64,000 nt of DNA from DASZKW01 sp035552775. GTDB taxonomy: Bacteria > Actinomycetota > Acidimicrobiia > Acidimicrobiales > Palsa-688. How positions within the stretch are numbered: the first letter of the stretch is position 1; each line of letters starts with the position of its first letter. Shown piece by piece: positions 19,939 through 28,060 of the stretch. The notes under the pieces are model-generated. The model saw only the letters and a list, made by a program, of their open reading frames with translations. It was not told the DNA's origin and ran no database searches. The stretch spans positions 5,928 to 69,927 of the forward strand of contig DASZKW010000105.1 of assembly GCA_035552775.1 (NCBI GenBank). Direction: 5' to 3'. Both the position numbers and the translations under genes were made by a program.

Positions 19939-21456
19939 ATGGCCCATCCATACCTGGCCCCCGACACCGGCGACGACGCCGGTTTCCGCCGGTCCTTGGT
20001 GCTGGCCGGCGGCGGCATGCGGGTCTCCTACCAGGCCGGCGTGCTCGCCGCCTTGGAGGAGGAGGGCCTGCGCTTCCACCACGTCGACGGCACGTCGGGG
20101 GGGACCATGAACCTGTCGATGGTCCTCGCCGGCCAAGGGGTCGAGGAGATCTGCGAGCGCTGGCGCAGCCTCGACCCTCGACATTTCGCCGCCCCCCTGC
20201 CTTGGCGCGACTACATGCGCTCGCCTCGCTGGCCGGCTCTCGGCGGCGCCGGGGGCATGCGTGACAAGGTGTTCCCCCACCTGGGCATCGACGCTCGGGC
20301 GGTGAGAGCGGCGCAGGGGGTGATCGGCACATACAACGTCGCAAACTTCGCCACCAAGCAGTCCGAGGTATGGGAACACCCCGACGTCGATGACGACCTG
20401 CTGGTGGCGGGGGTATCGCTGCCGGCGCTCATGCCCGCGGTGATGCGCGCCGGCGTCGCCTACACCGACGCGGTGTGGATCCGGGACTCCAACGTGCCCG
20501 AGGCGCAGCGGCGGGGCAGCGACGAGGTGTGGCTGGTTTGGTGCATCGGCAACACGGCCCGCTATGCCAACGGCTCGTTCCGCCAGTACGTCCACATGAT
20601 CGAGATGGCGGCCAGCGGCTCGCTGTTCGCCGACCTCGACCGCCTGAGCGAGCGCCCGGCCGCCGGCGGCCTGCGCCTGCACGTGATAAAGCCGAGCCGG
20701 CCGCTGCCCCTCGACCCCGACTACTTCTTGGGGCGCATCGCCGCCGCCACCCTCATCGACCTCGGCTACCAGGACGCCCGCCGCTACCTGCGCGACGCCC
20801 GCGCTCAGGTGGCGCCGTGGGGGCCGGCGATCACCCGCATGAACGATGCGGTGCCAGGTGCGACCGTGCGCCTGCACCTGGAGGGCCCGTTCTCTGCCGA
20901 GCGCGGCGGACCGGTCGAGCACAGCGGGCGGACAGCGAACGACGGGCAGGCCGGACCGGTCGGGCACGGCGTCCTGCGCGCCGACTTGCGCCTCGAGGCG
21001 CCCGCCGCCGCGTGGCGGACGGGGGGGCCAGTGGTGATGGCGGTGGCCGGCGACGTCAGCGTGCCCGGCGTCGCCCCCCACGCCCTGATCGAGGACGGCA
21101 CGGCCACCGTCGCAGCGGCCCCCGCCGGCGCCGGAGGCCGGGAGCCGGGCCTGGCCGGCGCCGGAGGCCAGGAGCCGGCCCATCAACCCGGCCCGGCGCT
21201 CATCTTGGACGTGGGGTGGAGAGATCATGCGGAGCCTTACCGTCTGCGGGCGGTCAGCGCCGCCGGCGGCCTGGCCGCCACGCTGCATCACGGGACCGAC
21301 GCCAAGGTGACGGGCACGGCGACGTTCCCCTTCGGCCCCGTCCAGGCCGCCGCCGCCCTGCCCTCGATCCACGCGACCAACGCGGCGTCGAGCGCTGCCG
21401 CCTGGCGGGCCAGGACCTACATGGCCCGCAGCGTGTGGCGCGCCGCGAGGGGTTGA
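19939..21456 (+). CDS. Patatin-like phospholipase with extra C-terminal domain
   Basis: The product is 505 residues. The patatin core has the oxyanion GGGMRVSYQAG (24-34) and GTSGG with nucleophile Ser53. The dyad Asp, normally in DG[GA], is most likely Asp177 in YTDAVW, a variant motif. Residues beyond about 300 are not patatin: a beta-rich region interrupted by two near-identical AGAGG-x-EPGLAGAGG units. This region resembles the extra domain of large cholesterol-oxidase-like proteins. The enzyme should release acyl chains from lipids. Confidence 0.82.
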   Translation: MAHPYLAPDTGDDAGFRRSLVLAGGGMRVSYQAGVLAALEEEGLRFHHVDGTSGGTMNLSMVLAGQGVEEICERWRSLDPRHFAAPLPWRDYMRSPRWPALGGAGGMRDKVFPHLGIDARAVRAAQGVIGTYNVANFATKQSEVWEHPDVDDDLLVAGVSLPALMPAVMRAGVAYTDAVWIRDSNVPEAQRRGSDEVWLVWCIGNTARYANGSFRQYVHMIEMAASGSLFADLDRLSERPAAGGLRLHVIKPSRPLPLDPDYFLGRIAAATLIDLGYQDARRYLRDARAQVAPWGPAITRMNDAVPGATVRLHLEGPFSAERGGPVEHSGRTANDGQAGPVGHGVLRADLRLEAPAAAWRTGGPVVMAVAGDVSVPGVAPHALIEDGTATVAAAPAGAGGREPGLAGAGGQEPAHQPGPALILDVGWRDHAEPYRLRAVSAAGGLAATLHHGTDAKVTGTATFPFGPVQAAAALPSIHATNAASSAAAWRARTYMARSVWRAARG

Positions 21457-21461
21457 GCGAC

Positions 21462-23126
21462 GTGGCCGATCACTTCGACGCCATCGCGGTCGGCTCCGGT
21501 TTCGGCGCGTCGGCCGCCGCCTGCCGCCTCGCCCAAGCCGGGCGGTCGGTCCTGGTCCTCGAACGAGGCCGCAGCTACCCGCCGGGTTCTTTTCCCCGCA
21601 GCCCCAGCGGAATCGGCGCCAATCTTTGGGACCCGTCCTCTGGCCTCTACGGCATGTTCGACGTGTGGGCCTTCCGGGGCATCGAGTCGCTGGTCTCCTC
21701 GGCTCTCGGCGGCGGGTCGTTGATCTACGCCAACGTGTTGCTGCGCAAGGACCCGAAGTGGTTCGTGGAGGACACGCCCGGCCAGGCGCGCCAGCCATGG
21801 CCGATCACCTACGACGACCTCGAGCCGCACTACGAGGCGGCCGAGGCGATGCTCGGCGCCCAGCGTTACCCCTTCGACGTGGCCCCGTATTCGGCCACGG
21901 CCAAGACTTCCGCCATGCGGGACGCGGCGGCGGAGCTGAATCTCGACTGGCAGCGGCCCCCCCTGGCGGTGACCTTCGCCAACCCGGGGCGGCCACCGGT
22001 GCCCTCCGAGCCCATCGTCGAGGCGCACCCCAACCTGCACGGGCTGCCCCGGCGCACGTGCCGGCTGTGCGGGGAGTGCGACATCGGCTGCAACGACGGG
22101 GCCAAGAACACCGTCGATTACAACTACCTTTCCCGGGCCGCCGACGCCGGCGCCGAGATCCGGACCCTGTGCGAGGTGCGCCGCATCGACCCCGTCGCCG
22201 GGGGCGGCTACCGGGTGGGCTACGTCCGCCACGACCCCGAGGCCGTGCCCGGGGAGCTGCATTATGCGAGTGCGCGCAGGCTGATCCTCGGGGCGGGGAC
22301 GTTCGGTTCGACCTACCTGCTGCTGCGCAACCGCAGCGCCCTGCCGGCGCTGAGCCCCACCCTCGGCAGCCACTTCTCGGGCAACGGGGACCTGCTCACG
22401 TTCCTGCGCCACAGCAGTCGGCGCGTCCAAGGCGCGGCGGTCCCCCGGCCGCTCAACCCCGAGTACGGCCCCGTCATCACCAGCGCCATCCGCATGCCCG
22501 ACACCCTCGACGGCAACGGGGACGTTGGCCGCGGTTTCTATATAGAAGACGGCGGCAACCCCCACTTCCTCGACTGGGTGGTGCAGTCGGCCGGCGTCCC
22601 GTCCGTCCTGGCCCGGGCCACGCGCTTCGCCCTGCGCCGGGCGTGGTCGCACCTGCGGGGCAAACCCCGCTCCCACATAAGCGCCGACATCTCGGGCCTC
22701 CTCGGCGGGGGGACCGCGTCGGCGACCATGCTGCCGATGCTGTGCATGGGCCGGGACGTCCCCGATGGGACCATGCGCCTGCGCGGCGGCGACCTCGACC
22801 TGGACTGGACGATGCGCACCTCGGCTGCTTACTTCGACCGGGTGGAGGAGACCATGGGACGTATTGCCGGGGTGCTCGGGGCGTCGCTGGCCAACAACCC
22901 AATGCGGCTTTTCAGGCGCCTGATTACCGTCCACCCCCTCGGCGGCGTCCCCATGGGGAGCGGCCCCGGGCGCGGGGTGGTCGACGGGTGGGGCGAGGTC
23001 TTTTCCTACCCGGGGCTGCACGTCGTCGACGGGTCGGTCATGCCCGGTCCGGTGGGGCCCAACCCCTCTCTCACCATCGCCGCGTTCGCCGAGCGGGCCG
23101 CGGCCCACATCGTCTCGGGGGCCTGA
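21462..23126 (+). CDS. GMC-family FAD oxidoreductase, cholesterol-oxidase-like
   Basis: GTG 21462 is preferred because gagggg lies nine bases upstream; TTG 21453 is possible. The product is about 554 residues. The FAD-binding GSGFGAS is near residue 11, followed by the GGGSLIYAN segment and the cysteine motif CRLCGECDIGC near 200. The C-terminus has VHPLGG with the catalytic His and DGSVMPGPVGPNPSLTIAAF with the partner Asn. These features match the cholesterol-oxidase branch of GMC enzymes, which oxidise sterols or other alcohols. No Tat signal is visible, so it is likely intracellular. Confidence 0.88.
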   Translation: MADHFDAIAVGSGFGASAAACRLAQAGRSVLVLERGRSYPPGSFPRSPSGIGANLWDPSSGLYGMFDVWAFRGIESLVSSALGGGSLIYANVLLRKDPKWFVEDTPGQARQPWPITYDDLEPHYEAAEAMLGAQRYPFDVAPYSATAKTSAMRDAAAELNLDWQRPPLAVTFANPGRPPVPSEPIVEAHPNLHGLPRRTCRLCGECDIGCNDGAKNTVDYNYLSRAADAGAEIRTLCEVRRIDPVAGGGYRVGYVRHDPEAVPGELHYASARRLILGAGTFGSTYLLLRNRSALPALSPTLGSHFSGNGDLLTFLRHSSRRVQGAAVPRPLNPEYGPVITSAIRMPDTLDGNGDVGRGFYIEDGGNPHFLDWVVQSAGVPSVLARATRFALRRAWSHLRGKPRSHISADISGLLGGGTASATMLPMLCMGRDVPDGTMRLRGGDLDLDWTMRTSAAYFDRVEETMGRIAGVLGASLANNPMRLFRRLITVHPLGGVPMGSGPGRGVVDGWGEVFSYPGLHVVDGSVMPGPVGPNPSLTIAAFAERAAAHIVSGA

Positions 23127-23128
23127 AC

Positions 23129-23923
23129 GTGAGCTATCTCCTGCAGTTCACCGAGAAGATGTACGGGGCGTTCGCCTTCGGTGAGACCGACTACCGGGCC
23201 GGCTACACCGCCGGGCTGGCCGGCGCCGGGCTGGCCGGCGGAGGGCTCGCCGGCGGCGGGCTCGCCGGCGGCGGAGGCCTCGCCAGTGGCGGCGAGGTCA
23301 TGTTCCGCCTCACGATCGCCGCCGACGACGTCAGCTCCATGATCGCCGATCCCAACCACAAGGCCGTGCCCCGCGGCTATGTGGGCTGCGAGGCCCTGGG
23401 CGGGCGCCTCCCGGTGGAGGCCGGCGTGTTCGACCTGTTCGTGGACGAGGGCCCGAGCGGCCCCCAGAGCGGGGGGCAGGGCGGAGGTACGCGCCACATG
23501 CTGTACCGGCTGTACTTCTCGGACTCCACCGGCAGGCCGCTGACACTGGCCGGCTACAAGGACGTGCGCCCCGGTCCCCTTCTCCGGGTGTGGCCCGAGA
23601 CCTCCACGCTCTACACGCGCATCCTGGCCGGCCACGTGCCGGTCGACGACGGCGGGCAGGCCAGCACCGACGGGGTGGTCGGCTCGGGGATCTTGCGCAT
23701 CCGGCCCCTCGACTTCGCCTGGCAGCTCACCACCTTCCGGGTGCGGGGCCCGTCGCGACTGGGGGAGCTACGGGCGTTCGACGCCTTCGGGCGCCTGTTT
23801 TTGGGCGAGCTGTGGCAGGTGTTCGACCCCCTGCGCCGGCACCCGGGCGCCGGCAAACCGGCTGCAGGCAAGCCGGCTGCAGGCAAGCCGGCTGCAGGGA
23901 AAGGCCCCGGCGAGGGTGGCTGA
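23129..23923 (+). CDS. Companion domain of cholesterol-oxidase-like enzymes
   Basis: GTG 23129 starts two bases after the GMC gene; the product is 264 residues. It begins YLLQFTEKMYGAFAFG, like the linker domain between GMC and hydrolase parts in large fused proteins, and continues as a predicted beta-sandwich. Two repeat tracts, AGLAGGG near the N-terminus and GKPAA at the tail, are in-frame expansions. It probably binds the oxidase or its lipid substrate. The family link is from memory of architecture. Confidence 0.65.
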   Translation: MSYLLQFTEKMYGAFAFGETDYRAGYTAGLAGAGLAGGGLAGGGLAGGGGLASGGEVMFRLTIAADDVSSMIADPNHKAVPRGYVGCEALGGRLPVEAGVFDLFVDEGPSGPQSGGQGGGTRHMLYRLYFSDSTGRPLTLAGYKDVRPGPLLRVWPETSTLYTRILAGHVPVDDGGQASTDGVVGSGILRIRPLDFAWQLTTFRVRGPSRLGELRAFDAFGRLFLGELWQVFDPLRRHPGAGKPAAGKPAAGKPAAGKGPGEGG

Positions 23924-25343
23924 CATCCGCTATGTCGTGCTGTCCGACCTGCACTTCGGGGCGGACAACAGCGTCCTCACCTCGGTCCTCTCCGAAGGCG
24001 GCGGCCGCTTCCAGGTGGACCCGACCGCACCGACGCCGCTGCTGGAGGGGATGGTCGCCGGCCTGCGCGAGCTGACCGCGGGCCAAAGCGACAGGCCCAC
24101 GCTGATCCTCGCCGGCGACGTGTTGGACCTGGCCCTGTCGCCCGACGAGGTGGCGGCCACCGCGTTCGAGGGGTTCGTGGACCTGGCCTTCGCACCGGCC
24201 GACCGGTTGTTCGCCCCCGTCGTGTACTACCTGCCCGGCAACCACGACCACCACCTGTGGGAGACCGCCCGCGAGGCCCAATATGTGGCGGCCCTGAAGG
24301 GATGGCCGCCGGGTAAGGCCCTCGAGGCGCCGTGGCACACCACCCGGCTGCTCCCCGAGCGCCAGCCCCCGGTGACCCCCGGGCTGCTGTCGGCCGTCAT
24401 CGGTCACCGGACCGGTTGCGGCGACGTGTCGGTCCACGTGGCCTACCCCAACCTGGCCCTCACCGCCGGCGGCGGCCGGCGCTGCCGGGTGGTCAGCCAC
24501 GGCCATTTCACCGAGCCCATCTACACGCTCATGTCCCACCTGCGCGACCTGCTCTTCCCCGACCAGCGGGTGCCGGGGGCGGCGTCGATCGCCACCCTGG
24601 AGGAGGAGAACTTCGCCTGGATCGACTTCTTCTGGTCCACCCTCGGGCGCAGCGGCCAGGTGGGGGTGGACGTGGGCCTCGTCTACGCCGACCTGACCAG
24701 CGCGGCCGCCCTCGACGCGCTGGTCGCCAACCTCCTCGCCGGCCTCATGGCCCACGGCAAGGGCCCGGCGTGGCTCCGCCCCGTCGAGACGCGGGTGCTC
24801 TGCGCCATCTTCAAGCACGAGGTGAACCACCTGGCCAAGAGCGAGCGGGGCACCCCCGACGTCGCCCTGAGCGCCAGGAGCCAGGTGGGCCTGCGCGCCT
24901 ACCTGGGCGGTCCCCTCGCCGGCCAGATGCGCAGCGACCTGGGGGAGGTGCCGCCCGACGTGGGGTTCATCTGGGGCCACACCCACAAGCCCTACGTCGA
25001 CACCTGGGCGGTGGACGGTTACCCGAACCCTGTGCAGATCCTCAACACCGGCGGCTGGGTGGTCGACACCGCCGAGGCCGTCGACGTGCAGGGCGGGGGC
25101 GCCGTGCTCCTCGACGACGACCTCAACGCCGTCCTGGTGCGGTTCTACAACCAGACGGCGGACGGCAAGCCGGCGCCGGTGAAGGTCCTGTCGGCCGTCG
25201 CCGGCAACCCGCTGTTTGACGCCCTGGCCGGCGCCATCGACCCGGCGGCCGAGCCGTGGTGCTCGATATCGGCGGCGGCGGCGTCCCTCGTCAGCGAACG
25301 CCACCAGCTGCAGGTCCAGGTCACCGCGGCCAAATCTCCCTAA
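23916..25343 (+). CDS. Calcineurin-like metallophosphoesterase
   Basis: The product is 475 residues, overlapping the previous gene by eight bases. All family metal motifs are present: DLHFG (Asp11, His13), GDVLDL (Asp68), GNHDHH (Asn109, His110) and GHTHKPY near residue 355. The middle region carries a long insertion. It should hydrolyse a phosphate ester with two metal ions, perhaps a lipid phosphate or nucleotide sugar given its neighbours. No signal peptide is seen. Confidence 0.87.
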   Translation: MADIRYVVLSDLHFGADNSVLTSVLSEGGGRFQVDPTAPTPLLEGMVAGLRELTAGQSDRPTLILAGDVLDLALSPDEVAATAFEGFVDLAFAPADRLFAPVVYYLPGNHDHHLWETAREAQYVAALKGWPPGKALEAPWHTTRLLPERQPPVTPGLLSAVIGHRTGCGDVSVHVAYPNLALTAGGGRRCRVVSHGHFTEPIYTLMSHLRDLLFPDQRVPGAASIATLEEENFAWIDFFWSTLGRSGQVGVDVGLVYADLTSAAALDALVANLLAGLMAHGKGPAWLRPVETRVLCAIFKHEVNHLAKSERGTPDVALSARSQVGLRAYLGGPLAGQMRSDLGEVPPDVGFIWGHTHKPYVDTWAVDGYPNPVQILNTGGWVVDTAEAVDVQGGGAVLLDDDLNAVLVRFYNQTADGKPAPVKVLSAVAGNPLFDALAGAIDPAAEPWCSISAAAASLVSERHQLQVQVTAAKSP

Positions 25344-25368
25344 AAGCCCATAAGAGAAAGGAAAGTCA

Positions 25369-26061
25369 ATGCCTGGAAGTGAGCTCGTATCCCAGGAGAT
25401 CCCCGAGCAGGTCGTCGTCGACAAACGCCTGGGGCGCCACGTCCTCCACGACCCCCGGTCGCTGGAGTTCGCCGCCCCCCGCGCCCCCCAGATCGTGAGC
25501 GTCAGCCACAATGCCACCGGCCTGCCCCTCGACCAGGGCAACATCGGCTCGTGCACGGCCAACGCGTTGTGCGGGGCGCTCGACTCGGCGCCCGACGAGA
25601 AGAGCGGCACCGTCTACAACGAGAGCAAGGCGGTGCAGCTCTACGAGCTCGAAACCAAGATGGAGGGCAAGCCCTACCCGCCCAACGACCCCGGCGGCAC
25701 CGGCCTCATGGTTTGCAAGGCGGCCAAGCAGCTGGGCTGGATCACCTCCTACCAGCACGCCTTCGGCATCCAGCACGCCTTGGAGGCCCTGGTGCTGCGC
25801 CCGGTCATCACCGGTGTCAACTGGTACACGAGCTTCGACACCCCCGACCCCCGAACCGGGCTGGTCGAGATCGCCCCCGGTGCGACGGTCCGCGGCGGCC
25901 ACGAGTTCGTCGCCGACGGCATCGACGCCGCCAACCAGCTGGTGTGGTTCTGGAACAGCTGGGGCACGGTGTTCGCCAAGGGCGGCCGTTTCTGCATGAC
26001 CTACACCACCTGGGAGCAGCTCCTCGCCAACCAGGGAGACGTCACCGTGCCCGTCGTGTAA
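25369..26061 (+). CDS. Papain-like (C1) cysteine peptidase
   Basis: The product is 230 residues with aaagga upstream. The full catalytic set can be read: Gln56 in LDQGNIG, Cys62 in SCTANA, His178 in RGGHEF and Asn196 in WNSWG. No prodomain of the eukaryotic type and no signal peptide are present, so it would act in the cytoplasm or leave by an unusual route. It lies between the lipid enzymes and a membrane protease, suggesting protein quality control or processing within the operon. Confidence 0.87.
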   Translation: MPGSELVSQEIPEQVVVDKRLGRHVLHDPRSLEFAAPRAPQIVSVSHNATGLPLDQGNIGSCTANALCGALDSAPDEKSGTVYNESKAVQLYELETKMEGKPYPPNDPGGTGLMVCKAAKQLGWITSYQHAFGIQHALEALVLRPVITGVNWYTSFDTPDPRTGLVEIAPGATVRGGHEFVADGIDAANQLVWFWNSWGTVFAKGGRFCMTYTTWEQLLANQGDVTVPVV

Positions 26062-26132
26062 TTCGGGGGTACGGAGCCCGTCAGCCGGTAGCGCCGCCGA
26101 CCTGCGAAACTGCTGCCAGCGAGGAGGCCGAC

Positions 26133-27887
26133 ATGGACATCGACAGGCTGGCCGATCTGGGGGTGCTTCCCAATGCTGTGGCCGACGTCGGCGTGGCGCG
26201 CGAGACCGCCCGCCGGCGCCGGCTGGGGCGCCTCGCCCTCGTGGGCGGCGTCGTCGCCGCGTGGCTGTGGGCGTCGCTGCTCGACGGCAGGCTGCTGTTC
26301 CTCCCCCGCCTGACCAAGGGGGAGACCCAGGCCCTGCCCCTCGTCGGGCTCGTCCTGCTCATCGGCGCGGTCATGGTCGTGCCCCTGCTGGCCGCGGGGC
26401 GGTCCCCGCACGTGCGTTTCCGCCCAGAAGAGATCGATGTTGGTTTGGAGGATGTGAAAGGAATACCTGTCGCCGTCGACGAAGCCGTCAAGACGCTGAA
26501 CCTCTTTCTGGCTCACCGCACCTTTCGCGACCAGATGGGCGGGACACCGAGGAAGGCCATACTCTTCGAAGGGCCGCCGGGCACCGGCAAGACTCACCTG
26601 GCCAAGGCGTTGGCGCGCGAGGCGGGCGTGCCTTTCTTCTTCGTGTCGTCCTCCGCATTCCAGTCGATGTTCTACGGCCAGACCAACCGCAAGATCCGGT
26701 CCTATTTCGCCGCTTTGCGCGCCGCGGCGCGCCAGGAGGGCGGCGCCATCGGCTTCATCGAGGAGATCGACGCCATCGGCGCCACCAGGGCGGGCCTGGC
26801 CGGCGGCGGGGGCGGGCGCGAAGGCATCTCCGGGGTGGTCAACGAGCTGCTCATCCAGCTTCAGTCCTTCGACCAGCCCCCCTGGCTGTACCGGATGGCC
26901 GGGGGTTGGGTGGAGGCGTTCAACCGCCTGCTGCCCCCCGGGCGGACCCTGCGCAAGCCGGCGCCGGAGCCTGCCAACGTCCTCGTCATCGGCGCCACCA
27001 ACCGGGCCGCCGACCTCGACCCCGCCCTGCTGCGCCCCGGGCGTTTCGATCGCACCCTGACCTTCGACCTGCCCAGCCGCTCGGGGCGCGTCGACATCCT
27101 CGAGCACGACCTGGCCCGCCGGTCCCACGCCCCCGACCTCGAGGGGCGCATGGACGCTCTGGCCGGGCAGACCTTCGGCTACAGCCCGGCGATGCTCGTC
27201 CACCTGCTGGACGAGGCCCTGGTGTGGGCCCTGCGCCGGGGGGCGCCGGCCATGTCCTGGGACGACATCCAGCGGGCCAAGATGACCGAGGAGGTGGGAC
27301 TGGCCCAGCCGGTGGAGTACACCGAGGCGGAGCGGCGCACCATCGCCACCCACGAGGCCGGCCACGCCACCGTGGCCTGGCTGGTGGGCACGTCGCGCCG
27401 CCTCGAGGTGCTGTCGGTCATCAAGCGCAACTCCGCCCTCGGCCTCCTGGCCCACTCCGACACCGAGGAGCGCTGGACCCAGACCGAGTCCGAGCTGCGG
27501 GCCCTGGTCCAGATCGCCCTGGCGGGGATGGCGGCGGAGCTCGTCTTCTTCGGGGAGCGCAGCTCGGGGGCGGCCGCCGATTTGAAGTACGCCACCACCC
27601 TCGCCGCCCAGATGGTGGGAACCATGGGGATGGGCGACACCCTCATCTCCTATGAGGCGGTCCAGGCTGGCGGTTCCAACCTGTCGGCCAAGGTCCTGTC
27701 GAGCGACGAGGGACGCGAGGCTGTCGCCCACCTCCTCGACGCCGCCCGCCTGGAGGTGATCTCGCTGCTGGAGGCCAACCGCCACGTCGTCGAGGCGCTG
27801 CGCGACGCCCTGCTCGAGCGCGACGAGCTGGTCGGCGACGACGAGATCCTCTCCGTCATCAGGGGAGCCGTAGACGCCACGGTGTAG
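26133..27887 (+). CDS. Divergent FtsH-like membrane AAA protease
   Basis: ATG 26133 has gaggagg six bases upstream; the product is 584 residues. Two N-terminal helices are joined by a short loop instead of the usual extracytoplasmic domain. The AAA module has Walker A GPPGTGKT (147-154), a Walker B reading GFIEEID (Glu210 in place of the usual Asp), and the SRH ending LRPGRFDR. The zinc protease site HEAGH (407-411) and its third ligand Asp (near 483) are intact. It is the last gene of the operon. Confidence 0.85.
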   Translation: MDIDRLADLGVLPNAVADVGVARETARRRRLGRLALVGGVVAAWLWASLLDGRLLFLPRLTKGETQALPLVGLVLLIGAVMVVPLLAAGRSPHVRFRPEEIDVGLEDVKGIPVAVDEAVKTLNLFLAHRTFRDQMGGTPRKAILFEGPPGTGKTHLAKALAREAGVPFFFVSSSAFQSMFYGQTNRKIRSYFAALRAAARQEGGAIGFIEEIDAIGATRAGLAGGGGGREGISGVVNELLIQLQSFDQPPWLYRMAGGWVEAFNRLLPPGRTLRKPAPEPANVLVIGATNRAADLDPALLRPGRFDRTLTFDLPSRSGRVDILEHDLARRSHAPDLEGRMDALAGQTFGYSPAMLVHLLDEALVWALRRGAPAMSWDDIQRAKMTEEVGLAQPVEYTEAERRTIATHEAGHATVAWLVGTSRRLEVLSVIKRNSALGLLAHSDTEERWTQTESELRALVQIALAGMAAELVFFGERSSGAAADLKYATTLAAQMVGTMGMGDTLISYEAVQAGGSNLSAKVLSSDEGREAVAHLLDAARLEVISLLEANRHVVEALRDALLERDELVGDDEILSVIRGAVDATV

Positions 27888-27911
27888 GACCGCTACAACG
27901 GCAAATGAGCC

Positions 27912-27946
27912 ATTGGTCACACGGCGTGGCCTGCGGTTTGACCAAT
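27912..27946. other. Inverted repeat after the operon
   Basis: ATTGGTCA (27912-27919) and TGACCAAT (27939-27946) form eight-base perfect arms with a 19-base spacer, 24 bases after the FtsH stop. It may be a terminator stem or an operator for the large secreted gene downstream. Confidence 0.45.
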
Positions 27947-28060
27947 TGGACAAATACTGACCGTCTGAAGCCTCCGGGCTGGACAACACGGCGCCGTGGA
28001 TGCATGGTTGGACGCACTGGGCTCACCAGTTAAGGGCGAAAAACTCGGAGGTATGGGCAG

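Noticed and set aside
20475..21461. Long in-frame extension upstream of the GMC oxidoreductase
   Set aside because: It overlaps the patatin gene in another frame and is Arg/Gly/Pro-rich; the FAD motif follows directly after GTG 21462.
25551..26132. Extension upstream of the FtsH-like protein
   Set aside because: It overlaps the C1 peptidase gene; a clear ribosome-binding site marks ATG 26133.
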